A program made the position numbers and the translations under genes. The notes beneath the pieces are model-generated. The model had not been told where the DNA came from. It searched no databases and saw only the letters and a list, made by a program, of their open reading frames with translations. This document shows, in pieces, positions 1 to 7,518 of a DNA stretch of 64,000 nt. This stretch comes from DASWOJ01 sp964242415 (lineage in GTDB: Bacteria; Pseudomonadota; Alphaproteobacteria; Acetobacterales; Acetobacteraceae), in NCBI GenBank assembly GCA_964242415.1, contig CAXTAT010000002.1:263464-327463 (forward strand), read 5' to 3'. Numbering within the stretch: the stretch's first letter is position 1; each line of letters begins with the position of its first letter.

Positions 1-1439
1 AAGCGCACCAGCGGAATGCCGGGGCGGGGCAGCACACGATAGGCGCGGAAGCGTTCGGCCTCCACCCCGTTGCGGGCACGGACCAGCTCGCCCACCGGGT
101 CAGCCGCGGCCCATAGGGCAGGGTCCGGCGGCTCGCGGTGGCGCTGGCTGACCAGCAGCAGTCCCGGACCGGGGCCAGGCGGACCGGACGCCGCGGCGGT
201 GGGCAGACGAAGCAGGGACCAGCGGGCGGCGCTGTCCGGGCTGTCCGCGGCCAGCACGGGGCCGGGCTGCCACCAGGCCAGCAGGGCAGTGGTGGAGTAG
301 CCCTCGGCGGTGGTCCAGCCGGCCCCGGCGGTCTCTCGCAGGGTGTCGGCGTCGCGCGCCAGGGTGTCCCAGCCGCCGAGGCGGATTAGCGCGGGATCCC
401 ATCGCCGGGGCAGCGCCAGGGGGGTGGCGGTGGCCTGCAGCGTGGCGGCAGCGGTCAGCGCCAGGCCCAGCGCCGCAGCGGGGCGCCAGAGCCGCGTGCA
501 GGCCGCGCCGCCCGCGATCGAGGCGGCCGGATACAGGATGGCCGGCCAATTCGCCTGCACCCGGTCCCCCACGGCATGCTGCACGAACACCAGCAGGCCC
601 GGCACGGTCAGCGCCGCCAGCAGGGACCAGGCGGGATCGCGCGCCCATCCGCGCCGGACCGCCGCAGCGAGGCCGAGGACCAGGACAACGAACACCAGCG
701 GCGTCGCCAGCCCGACCTGCCCGGCCAGCAGCTCCAGCAGGTGGCCCGGCGCGGCCGAGGGGTCCCACACGCCGCCGCGCCCGCCCTGCTTCGCCAGGCT
801 GGCCCAGCCATGCACGGCGTTCCAGGCCAGCACCGGGGCGAACAGCGCCGCCGCCGCCGCCCCGCCCGCCCACAGCCACCCGCGGTGGAACCAGTGCCGC
901 AGCCCCGGCACCCAGGCCAGCCACAGCACGATGCCCACGCCCAGGAAGCCGCCGGTGTACTTGCTGTCCAGCGCCAGCCCGGACGCCGCGCCCACCGCCA
1001 GCCACCACGCGCCCTGCCCCGTCGCCAGCAGCCGCGCCAGCGCCCACATCGCCAGCGTCCAGAAGAACACCAGCGGCGTGTCCGGCGTCATCGTCACTGC
1101 ACCCGCGCCCAGCAGCAGCGTCCCGTTGAACAGCGCCGCCGCCGGCACCCCCGATCCCGGCAGCAGCGCCCCGCCCGCCCGCGCCAGCAACAGCGTCCCG
1201 CCCGCCGCCGACAACGGGCCGAGCAGCCGCACCCCCAGCGCGCCCTGCCCCGCCAGCAGGGTCCCCGCGCGTATCCAAAGCGCCACCATCGGCGGGTGGT
1301 CCAAATAGCCCGGCGCCAGGGCGTGCGACCAAATCCAATAGTACGCCTCGTCCCCCGACAGCGGCAGCGCCGCGGCGGCAACCAGCCGTAGGGCGGTCAG
1401 GGCGAGCAGGGCCAGCAGCCAAGGGCGGTTCGCGGACAT
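1..1439 (-). CDS. ArnT-like GT39 family glycosyltransferase (3' end outside window)
   Basis: The frame is open from an ATG at 1437-1439 to the window edge, so the C-terminus is missing (about 479 residues visible). Near residue 27 it carries SGDEAYYWIWS and then LDHPPMV, the acidic periplasmic-loop signature of GT39/ArnT-type enzymes that move sugars from polyprenyl-phosphate donors to lipid A or proteins. Many hydrophobic segments follow, as expected for a polytopic inner-membrane enzyme. The acceptor cannot be told from sequence. The long antisense frames over this stretch have Arg/Pro- or Gly-rich shadow composition. Confidence 0.85.
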   Translation of the reverse strand, partial: MSANRPWLLALLALTALRLVAAAALPLSGDEAYYWIWSHALAPGYLDHPPMVALWIRAGTLLAGQGALGVRLLGPLSAAGGTLLLARAGGALLPGSGVPAAALFNGTLLLGAGAVTMTPDTPLVFFWTLAMWALARLLATGQGAWWLAVGAASGLALDSKYTGGFLGVGIVLWLAWVPGLRHWFHRGWLWAGGAAAAALFAPVLAWNAVHGWASLAKQGGRGGVWDPSAAPGHLLELLAGQVGLATPLVFVVLVLGLAAAVRRGWARDPAWSLLAALTVPGLLVFVQHAVGDRVQANWPAILYPAASIAGGAACTRLWRPAAALGLALTAAATLQATATPLALPRRWDPALIRLGGWDTLARDADTLRETAGAGWTTAEGYSTTALLAWWQPGPVLAADSPDSAARWSLLRLPTAAASGPPGPGPGLLLVSQRHREPPDPALWAAADPVGELVRARNGVEAERFRAYRVLPRPGIPLVR

Positions 1440-1781
1440 GCCGCCCGCATCCGCCCGCGCCGGCGCCACGTCAAGCCAGGGCGGCCAAGCTATCCGGGCC
1501 GTCCAGCGCCTTGACCGGCTTGCGCCTTGCTTGTGGCTGCGGGGATGGCTTGCGACGCGGCGTAGGGAGGCCGCCAGCCGGAACCGCAGCCGTTCCGATT
1601 CCTTGATTGCCGCGCCGAAGCCGGCTCGCAATGACGGCTGCCTATTCAATGCTGTATAGCAACTATAAGCACGAATGGCGGCCGGCGTCAGGCCGCGCCA
1701 AGCATCGGCCACGGAACGAACAGCACGCTGCGGAGTTAGGGTGCCGACTTCATACGGCACCTCACATGGCGGAGCGGCACC
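1440..1781. other. Intergenic region with one family B repeat
   Basis: This is the divergent gap between the glycosyltransferase and the GlsB-like gene. It holds one copy of the GATTGCCGCGCC...GGCTCGCAATGACGG repeat at about 1605-1637. I see no convincing gene. Confidence 0.6.
1605..1637. repeat. Family B dispersed repeat, single copy
   Basis: An imperfect palindrome with GATTGCCGCGCC and GGCTCGCAATGACGG ends. The same unit, allowing for orientation, recurs at 10018-10107 (as an inverted pair) and 37611-37647. Confidence 0.6.
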
Positions 1782-2042
1782 ATGGGCAACACCATCCTGG
1801 GCACCATCATCATCGGCGGGCTGGCGGGAGTGGTCGCCAAGTTCCTGATGGGCGGGCGCGAGTTCAGCGGCTTTTTCATCACCATTGCCCTAGGGATCGC
1901 CGGGTCGGTCGTGGCGACCTTCCTCGGACAGGCGCTGGGCTGGTATGGCCCCTATCAAGGGGCACGGTTCATCGGCTCCGTCGTCGGTGCGGTGATCATC
2001 CTGGCGGTCTATCGCGCGTTCGCGCGGCCGAGGGTTTACTGA
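1782..2042 (+). CDS. GlsB/YeaQ/YmgE family stress-response membrane protein
   Basis: An 86-aa protein made almost entirely of three hydrophobic segments with the Gly-rich pattern of the transglycosylase-associated (GlsB/YeaQ/YmgE) family: an initial GTIIIGGLAGVVAK, a central helix with GIAGSVVA, and a last helix with GSVVGAVIIL. Length fits the family (80-90 aa). A GGAG lies just upstream of the ATG. Members are small inner-membrane proteins linked to stress responses; the biochemical role is unknown. Confidence 0.85.
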   Translation: MGNTILGTIIIGGLAGVVAKFLMGGREFSGFFITIALGIAGSVVATFLGQALGWYGPYQGARFIGSVVGAVIILAVYRAFARPRVY

Positions 2043-2062
2043 TGCGCGCGCCGGGGTGAACC

Positions 2063-2086
2063 GCGGCGGGCCGGGCGGCCCGCCGC
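2063..2086. terminator. Perfect GC hairpin between converging genes
   Basis: A 10-bp perfect stem (GCGGCGGGCC / GGCCCGCCGC) with a 4-nt GGGC loop sits between the ends of the GlsB-like gene and the convergent PEP-CTERM gene. There is no T-run on either side, so intrinsic termination is possible but unproven. Confidence 0.4.
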
Positions 2087-2105
2087 TGGCACCCGGCCGC
2101 CGATC

Positions 2106-3425
2106 CTAGCCCGCCTGGCTCCGGCGCAGCCACCGCGCGCAGCCGGTCAGTGCGGTCAGCGCAAAGCCAAGGATGGTTAGGGCCGCCGGCTCCGGCACCT
2201 GCACCGCGAACACGGCGACGCAGCCGCCCGGGCAGACCGGGTCCGGATTGCCAGCGACGGATGCGCCGAAGGCGACGAACACCTCGCCCGACACCGGGTC
2301 GACCGCGACGGAGTGGTCGTTGTAGCTGGTGGCCAGTGTCTGCGTCAGCAAGCCCGTCGCACCGTCCACGATGCCCAGCACGGGTCCACCGAGCTGGAAG
2401 CGCGACGCCTCGAAGAAGGTGTTGTTGGCCGGGTCGAACGCCGCCGCGTCCCCGCCCGAGATGCCGGACACTACCTGGATCGAGCCGGCACCGGCCGGGT
2501 TGAGCAGGATGGATTGCACGGTGCCGGACGGGTCGCTGCATGCGACGAAGATCGTCGCTCCAAGTCCCTGGGCCGCCCCGGTCGGGCTGCACGTCGCCGA
2601 CGCGGGCAGGCCGAGGGCATTGAAGTCATAGACCTGGATCAGGGCGCCCGTGGTAGGGTCAAGCTGGATCACCCCGCCTGCGCCGGTGTTGTTGAATTGC
2701 GGCACGGCGACGAAGAAGGTGTTGGTGGCGGTGTTGAATACCGTCGCCTCCACCCCGTTGCCGTTGACGTTCGGGTAGCCGTTGGTCCCATCCAGCAGGA
2801 TGGACTTGATCACGCTGCCGTTGGCGTTGTTGATCAGGGTGACGAAGCCGGGGTTGGCGGCGTTGTTGGCGGCCAGGATGGTGTTGGTGGTGGGCGCATA
2901 GGCGACGCCGTCCACCCGGTTCTGCGGCGACGGCGTACCCGCGACGGCGGTGGAGGTCGGGGCCGGCGTGCTCAGCACCGTCGTGCCGTTGGACGCCAGG
3001 TTGAACGTCTGCACGGTGCTGTTGCCGTTGCTGGTGACCAGCAGCTTGCCGCCGGGCACGTCGTTGATGCTGATGCCGTTCGGACCGGCGGTGTCGGTGC
3101 TGCTGCTGTTGCCGGAGAACAGCCCGGCGCCGATCTGCTCGACGAAGCTGTTGGTCTTGGCCGAGAACACGTCGATGCCGTTGTTGGACCGGTCGGTCAG
3201 GTAATAGAGCTGCGTCTCCGGATCGAACGTGGACAGGTCATAGCCGGTGAAGGTTCCCGCCGTGTTGGACGCGGCGACCGGTATGGCGATGGTGCCCTGG
3301 AATTGGTACTCCGGCGACGCCGCGGCGGGGGTTGCCGCAGCCAGGGCGAACGCGCTGGCAGCCAGCGCCCCGAGGTGCGCCGCACTACGCCGCTTTGGCC
3401 CGCTGCGCCGATGTGAAGCGTGCAT
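2106..3425 (-). CDS. PEP-CTERM sorting-domain protein, beta-propeller-like
   Basis: A 439-aa secreted protein. The N-terminus is basic, then hydrophobic and Ala-rich, with a likely signal-peptidase site near residue 36. The body consists of repeated blades (for example FDPETQLYYLTDRSNNGIDV, then repeats with NGISI, VDGVAYAPTTNTI, AVDPVSGEVFVAF), suggesting a beta-propeller. The C-terminus VPEPAALTILGFALTALTG plus a basic tail is a PEP-CTERM signal (PEP motif, helix, basic end) recognised by an exosortase; none is in the window. A purine-rich GGGGTGGA stands upstream of the ATG. The ligand or role is unknown. Confidence 0.8.
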   Translation of the reverse strand: MHASHRRSGPKRRSAAHLGALAASAFALAAATPAAASPEYQFQGTIAIPVAASNTAGTFTGYDLSTFDPETQLYYLTDRSNNGIDVFSAKTNSFVEQIGAGLFSGNSSSTDTAGPNGISINDVPGGKLLVTSNGNSTVQTFNLASNGTTVLSTPAPTSTAVAGTPSPQNRVDGVAYAPTTNTILAANNAANPGFVTLINNANGSVIKSILLDGTNGYPNVNGNGVEATVFNTATNTFFVAVPQFNNTGAGGVIQLDPTTGALIQVYDFNALGLPASATCSPTGAAQGLGATIFVACSDPSGTVQSILLNPAGAGSIQVVSGISGGDAAAFDPANNTFFEASRFQLGGPVLGIVDGATGLLTQTLATSYNDHSVAVDPVSGEVFVAFGASVAGNPDPVCPGGCVAVFAVQVPEPAALTILGFALTALTGCARWLRRSQAG

Positions 3426-3733
3426 CCCATTCCACCCCTAATGCCGGCCGTCTTGGCCTTGCTTGGGGACGATCAAACCGCGTTATAAAGTGTTAGGCAA
3501 CCCAAACATGCGCGGCCCTTGATGATTCATCGCTTGGTGCATCGGCCGGGGGGCCGGCGCCGGTCCTGCTTGCAGCCGTCTTCCGGCCCGCAGCAGCCCG
3601 TTGAGTGGAGCCGGCAGCGGGGGCTGACACGGCGCGAACAGCTCGGGACAATTCATGACGCAGGCCGGACCGCAAGCTGCGCGTAAAAGGGTCCCGCCCC
3701 GCGGCTTGCCGCAATGAGGGAGGGCCACCCCCT
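3426..3733. other. Divergent intergenic region, no gene
   Basis: This 308-bp stretch separates the PEP-CTERM gene from the TRAP binding-protein gene and should hold both promoters. It contains TGTTAGGCAA at 3491-3500, a 10-mer also found upstream of the other PEP-CTERM gene (47924-47933). The short frames here look spurious. Confidence 0.45.
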
Positions 3734-4735
3734 ATGCTCATCGCACGTCGCAGCCTGTTGGCCGCAGCCTCCACGGTTCCCCTGGTCGGCATCGGCCGTG
3801 CCCGGGCGGCCGAGTTCACCTATAAGCTGGCGACCAACCTGCCGGGCCTGCATCCGCTGAACGTGCGGGCGCAGGAGGCGATTGACCGCATCCGCGAGGC
3901 GACAGGCGGGCAGGTCGAGATCACGCTGTATCCCGGCAGCAAGCTCGGCGGCGACACCGACGTCATGAAAAAGCTGCTGTCGGGTGAGGTCGAGCTGTTC
4001 ACCCTGTCGGGGCTGATCCTGTCCGCGATCGTACCGACGGCGTCGATCAACGGCTTGGGCTTCGCGTTCCGGGATTACCAGCAGGTCTGGGCGGCGATGG
4101 ACGGCAAGCTCGGCCGGTTCATGCGCGATGAGATCACCAAGCAGGGCCCGGTCGTATTGGCGCGCATCTGGGACAACGGATTTCGCCAGACCACGTCAAA
4201 CCTGAAGCCGATCCATACGCCGGACGACCTGCGCGGCATGAAGGTGCGGGTGCCAGTAAGCCCGCTGTCGGTCAGCATGTTCACGGCGCTGGGCGCGCAG
4301 CCGGCCGGCATGAACCTCAGCCAGGCCTATACCGCGCTGCAGGACCATACGATGGACGGGCAGGAGAACCCGCTGGCGCTGATCCGGGCGGCGAAGTTCT
4401 TCGAGGTGCAGACGTTCTGCAGCCTCACGAACCATATGTGGGACGCCTACTGGCTGCTCGCCAATGACGCGGCCTGGGCGCGGCTGCCGCCCCGCACGCG
4501 GGACATCGTGGAGGGCGAGTTCGACCGCTCGATCCTGCAGGAACGCGCGGATCTAGTGCGGCTCAGCCCGGATGTGCGCGGGGACCTGATCACGGCTGGG
4601 CTGGACATCAACCCGGTGGACACGGCGCCATTCCAGCAGGCGTTGCGCAAGGCGGGGTTTTATGCGGAGTGGCGGGGCAAGTACGGGGAGACGGCGTGGA
4701 AGCTGCTGGAGGGCTACGTGGGGGCGCTGTCGTAG
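3734..4735 (+). CDS. TRAP transporter solute-binding protein, DctP family
   Basis: A 333-aa periplasmic binding protein. The N-terminus has an RRS twin-arginine-like start, a hydrophobic stretch and an ARA cleavage site near residue 25. DctP features follow: NVRAQEAIDRIREATGG near 44, a GDTDVMKKLLSGEVE segment, then RGMKVRVP near 167 and MDGQENP near 208. The conserved arginine of RGMKVRVP normally contacts a substrate carboxylate. GAGGGAGGG lies upstream of the ATG. No DctQ or DctM membrane-subunit gene is adjacent, so this is an orphan receptor here. Substrate unknown, probably an organic acid. Confidence 0.9.
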   Translation: MLIARRSLLAAASTVPLVGIGRARAAEFTYKLATNLPGLHPLNVRAQEAIDRIREATGGQVEITLYPGSKLGGDTDVMKKLLSGEVELFTLSGLILSAIVPTASINGLGFAFRDYQQVWAAMDGKLGRFMRDEITKQGPVVLARIWDNGFRQTTSNLKPIHTPDDLRGMKVRVPVSPLSVSMFTALGAQPAGMNLSQAYTALQDHTMDGQENPLALIRAAKFFEVQTFCSLTNHMWDAYWLLANDAAWARLPPRTRDIVEGEFDRSILQERADLVRLSPDVRGDLITAGLDINPVDTAPFQQALRKAGFYAEWRGKYGETAWKLLEGYVGALS

Positions 4736-4831
4736 CGTGGCCGACGCCGCTGGACTCGCGGGCTTGGACGTGGTCGAGCAACGATCCCAGCCGGCATTTG
4801 GACCTGTCTGACGTCGTTGCGCGCGGCGACG

Positions 4832-5308
4832 CTACAGCGGCACCCCCGCCAGGCTCAGGCTGGTGCGGATCGTCTGCAGCGTCTGCACCCGGCTGACCGA
4901 CGGCGCCCCGGTCAGCCGCTGCGTCAGCACGTTCATGTGCGCCGTGTCGCGCGCCACCAGGCGCAGCAGGAAGTCCCCGCCGCCGCGGATCATGTGGCAC
5001 TCCCGCACCTCGGGCCAGCCGGCCACCATCGCCTCGAACCCGGCCAGCACCGTCTCCTTCTGGCTGTCCAGGCCGATCATGGCGAAGAACACGATTTCCC
5101 ACCCCAGCAGGGCCGGGTCGGTGTCGGCGTGGTAGCCGCGGATGATGCCCGCCTCCTCCAGCCGGCGGACCCGGCGCAGGCAGGGCGGCGCGGTGATGTC
5201 GGCGCGCCGGGCCAGTTCCACGTTGGTCATGCGGCCGTCTGCCTGCAGCTCGATCAGGATGCGGCGGTCGATCAGGTCGAGGTCGGGCAGGTCGGCGCGA
5301 AGCTTCAT
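4832..5308 (-). CDS. Lrp/AsnC family transcriptional regulator
   Basis: A 158-aa regulator with an N-terminal AsnC-type helix-turn-helix (DRRILIELQADGRMTN, then LARRADITAPPCLRRVRRLE) and a C-terminal RAM domain (for example RECHMIRGGGDFLLRLV) for ligand binding and oligomerisation. I chose the ATG at 5306-5308; a GTG at 5317 would add three residues. It is divergent from trxB with about 150 bp between, so it may control itself or its neighbour, but no operator is certain. Confidence 0.9.
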   Translation of the reverse strand: MKLRADLPDLDLIDRRILIELQADGRMTNVELARRADITAPPCLRRVRRLEEAGIIRGYHADTDPALLGWEIVFFAMIGLDSQKETVLAGFEAMVAGWPEVRECHMIRGGGDFLLRLVARDTAHMNVLTQRLTGAPSVSRVQTLQTIRTSLSLAGVPL

Positions 5309-5461
5309 CGGGTCCACAGGCTGTCTTTCTACGCAAGATTATTACAAGCCGCCGCACAAGGGAACCCGTCCTGACCCCGCGCACGTTGCTTGCAAGCCCA
5401 GGCCGCCGCCCCGATATTCCCAATCTTGACATGCCCGTTGCTGCAAGGGGACCGCGCGCCG

Positions 5462-6466
5462 ATGCCTGACACCATCCATACCCGCATGCTGATCATCGGC
5501 GCCGGGCCGGCGGGCTACACCGCTGCGATCTACGCCGCCCGCGCTGGCATGGACCCCGTGCTGGTCAGCGGCCTGCAGCCCGGCGGCCAGTTGATGATCA
5601 CCACCGACGTCGAGAACTACCCGGGCTTCGAGAACGCCGTGCAGGGTCCCTGGCTGATGGAGCAGATGGAGCGCCAGGCCCGCCACGTCGGCACCCGCAT
5701 CCTGTCCGACTTGGTGATGGAGGTGGATTTCAGCCACAGGCCGTTCCGCTGCATGGGGGACGGCGGCGACGTTTACGTGGCCGAGACTGTGGTGATCGCC
5801 ACCGGCGCGCAGGCCCGCTGGCTCGGTTTGCCCAGCGAGAAGCGGCTGCAGGGCGCGGGCGTGTCGGCCTGCGCCACCTGCGACGGCTTCTTCTACCGCG
5901 GCAAGGAGGTCGCGGTGATCGGCGGCGGCAACACCGCCGTCGAGGAGGCGCTGTTCCTCACCCACCACGCCAGCAAGGTGACCCTGGTGCACCGGCGCAA
6001 CGGCCTGCGCGCCGAACGCATCCTGCAGCGCCGCCTGTTCGAGAACCCCAAGGTAGAGGTCATGTGGGACACCGCCGTGGAGGAGGTGCTGGGGTCCGGC
6101 ACGCCCGAGGTGGTGACCGGCCTGCGCGTGCGCCATGTGCAGTCGGGCGCGGTGCAGGACCTGCCGGTGGACGGCGTGTTCATCGCTATCGGCCACACGC
6201 CCAACACAACGGTGTTCCGCGGCCAGGTCGATCTGGACGACGAGGGCTACATCCTGACGCGGCCCGGGTTGACGCAAACCAGCGTGCCCGGCGTGTTCGC
6301 GGCTGGCGACGTGCAGGACAAGCACTGGCGCCAGGCGATCACCGCCGCCGGCACCGGCTGCATCGCGGCGCTGGAGGCCGAACGCTTCCTGACCGTGCAG
6401 GCCGCGCCGACCGAGACGGCCGCTGCTGAGATAATTCCTGCTGAAATCGCTCAAGCAGCGGAATAG
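5462..6466 (+). CDS. trxB: Thioredoxin reductase (NADPH)
   Basis: About 334 aa, the usual TrxB length. An N-terminal FAD dinucleotide fold (IIGAGPAGYTAAIYAARA) is followed by the redox-active CATC cysteine pair (SACATCDGFFY, near residue 142) and an NADPH fold (VIGGGNTAVEEA). The C-terminal FAD motif is VFAAGDVQDKHWRQ. It would reduce thioredoxin with NADPH in the cytoplasm. The ATG at 5462 gives the family-typical start; an in-frame ATG at 5390 would add 24 unconserved residues. CAAGGGGA lies 10 nt upstream. A LysR gene follows on the same strand. Confidence 0.95.
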   Translation: MPDTIHTRMLIIGAGPAGYTAAIYAARAGMDPVLVSGLQPGGQLMITTDVENYPGFENAVQGPWLMEQMERQARHVGTRILSDLVMEVDFSHRPFRCMGDGGDVYVAETVVIATGAQARWLGLPSEKRLQGAGVSACATCDGFFYRGKEVAVIGGGNTAVEEALFLTHHASKVTLVHRRNGLRAERILQRRLFENPKVEVMWDTAVEEVLGSGTPEVVTGLRVRHVQSGAVQDLPVDGVFIAIGHTPNTTVFRGQVDLDDEGYILTRPGLTQTSVPGVFAAGDVQDKHWRQAITAAGTGCIAALEAERFLTVQAAPTETAAAEIIPAEIAQAAE

Positions 6467-6537
6467 CCTTGCCAGCACATCTGTTGTTAGGGTGGACGCA
6501 CGCCGCATAGCGATTCGCGGGCCAGGGTGCAGGAGGG

Positions 6538-7434
6538 ATGGACCAGGGGATGGATTGGGACAAGTTGCGCGTGTTCCACGCGGTCGCGGAGGCCGGCAGC
6601 TTCACCCATGCTGGGGAGACGCTGAACCTGAGCCAGTCCGCGGTGTCCCGCCAGATATCCGCGCTGGAGGAGAACCTGCAGGTCCCGCTGTTCCATCGTC
6701 ACGCCCGCGGCCTGATCCTGACCGAGCAGGGCGAAAGCTTGAACCGCACGGTGCGCGAGGTGTTCGCCAAGCTGGCGATGACCGAGGCGCTGCTGACCGA
6801 AAGCAAGGAGAAGCCCGCCGGGCGCATCAAGGTGACGACCACGGTGGGCTTCGGCAGCACCTGGCTGGCGCCGCGGCTGCAAGGTTTTCTAGAGAAGTAT
6901 CCCGACGTCACCATGAGCCTGTTGCTGGACGACTCCGACCTCGACCTGGCGATGCGCGAGGCCGACGTGGCGATCCGGATGCACGCCCCGAAGCAGCCCG
7001 ACCTGGTGCAGCGGCACCTGATGCAGATCCATTGGCTGGTGGTGGCGCACCCGGACTACCTGGCCCGCGCCGGCACGCCGACGCGGCCGGAGGAGTTGGA
7101 CGAGCACAAGCTGATCCTGTTCGGCGACTATCATCCCCCCGTGGAGGACATGAACTGGCTGGCGGAGGCGGGTCGCCGGGCCGGGTCGCCGCGGCGGGCG
7201 CTGCTGGAGGTGAACAGCATGCAGGCGATGGCGATGGCGATCCGGTCGGGCCTGGGCATCGGCGTGCTGCCGGGCTGGATGACGGCGGAGATGGAGGGGC
7301 TCACCCGCCTGTTGCCGGACCTGAAGGCGCCGAAGGTGGATATGTTCTTCGTGTATCCGGAGGAGTTGCGGAATTCCAAGCGGGTGGCGGTGTTCCGGGA
7401 CTTCCTCCTGGCGCGGCTGCAGGAGATGCACTAG
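6538..7434 (+). CDS. LysR family transcriptional regulator
   Basis: A 298-aa LTTR. The winged HTH is at the N-terminus (RVFHAVAEAGSFTHAGETL, then LSQSAVSRQISALE), followed by an effector domain with the usual LLLDDSDLDLAMREADVAIR pattern and a GLGIGVLPGWM segment. The start is uncertain: AGGAGG ends one base before this ATG and 13 bases before an in-frame ATG at 6550, which gives the family-typical MDWDKLRVFHAV. It lies 71 bp downstream of trxB; co-transcription is possible. Target genes are unknown. Confidence 0.92.
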   Translation: MDQGMDWDKLRVFHAVAEAGSFTHAGETLNLSQSAVSRQISALEENLQVPLFHRHARGLILTEQGESLNRTVREVFAKLAMTEALLTESKEKPAGRIKVTTTVGFGSTWLAPRLQGFLEKYPDVTMSLLLDDSDLDLAMREADVAIRMHAPKQPDLVQRHLMQIHWLVVAHPDYLARAGTPTRPEELDEHKLILFGDYHPPVEDMNWLAEAGRRAGSPRRALLEVNSMQAMAMAIRSGLGIGVLPGWMTAEMEGLTRLLPDLKAPKVDMFFVYPEELRNSKRVAVFRDFLLARLQEMH

Positions 7435-7518
7435 GCGGGGCCATCTAGCCCAGACCATGGGTGCTGTCCTGTGGTGCCAAGCCGCTCAAACCCAGCAGGT
7501 TTTGGAGAAGGCCCGGGT

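Noticed and set aside
100..1422. 440-aa minus-strand frame at the left end
   Set aside because: Low-complexity Ala/Gly/Arg sequence; the true gene is the GT39 frame reaching the window edge.
5425..5462. TTGACA upstream of trxB as a sigma-70 promoter
   Set aside because: No fitting -10 element lies at 16-18 bp, so the match is probably chance.
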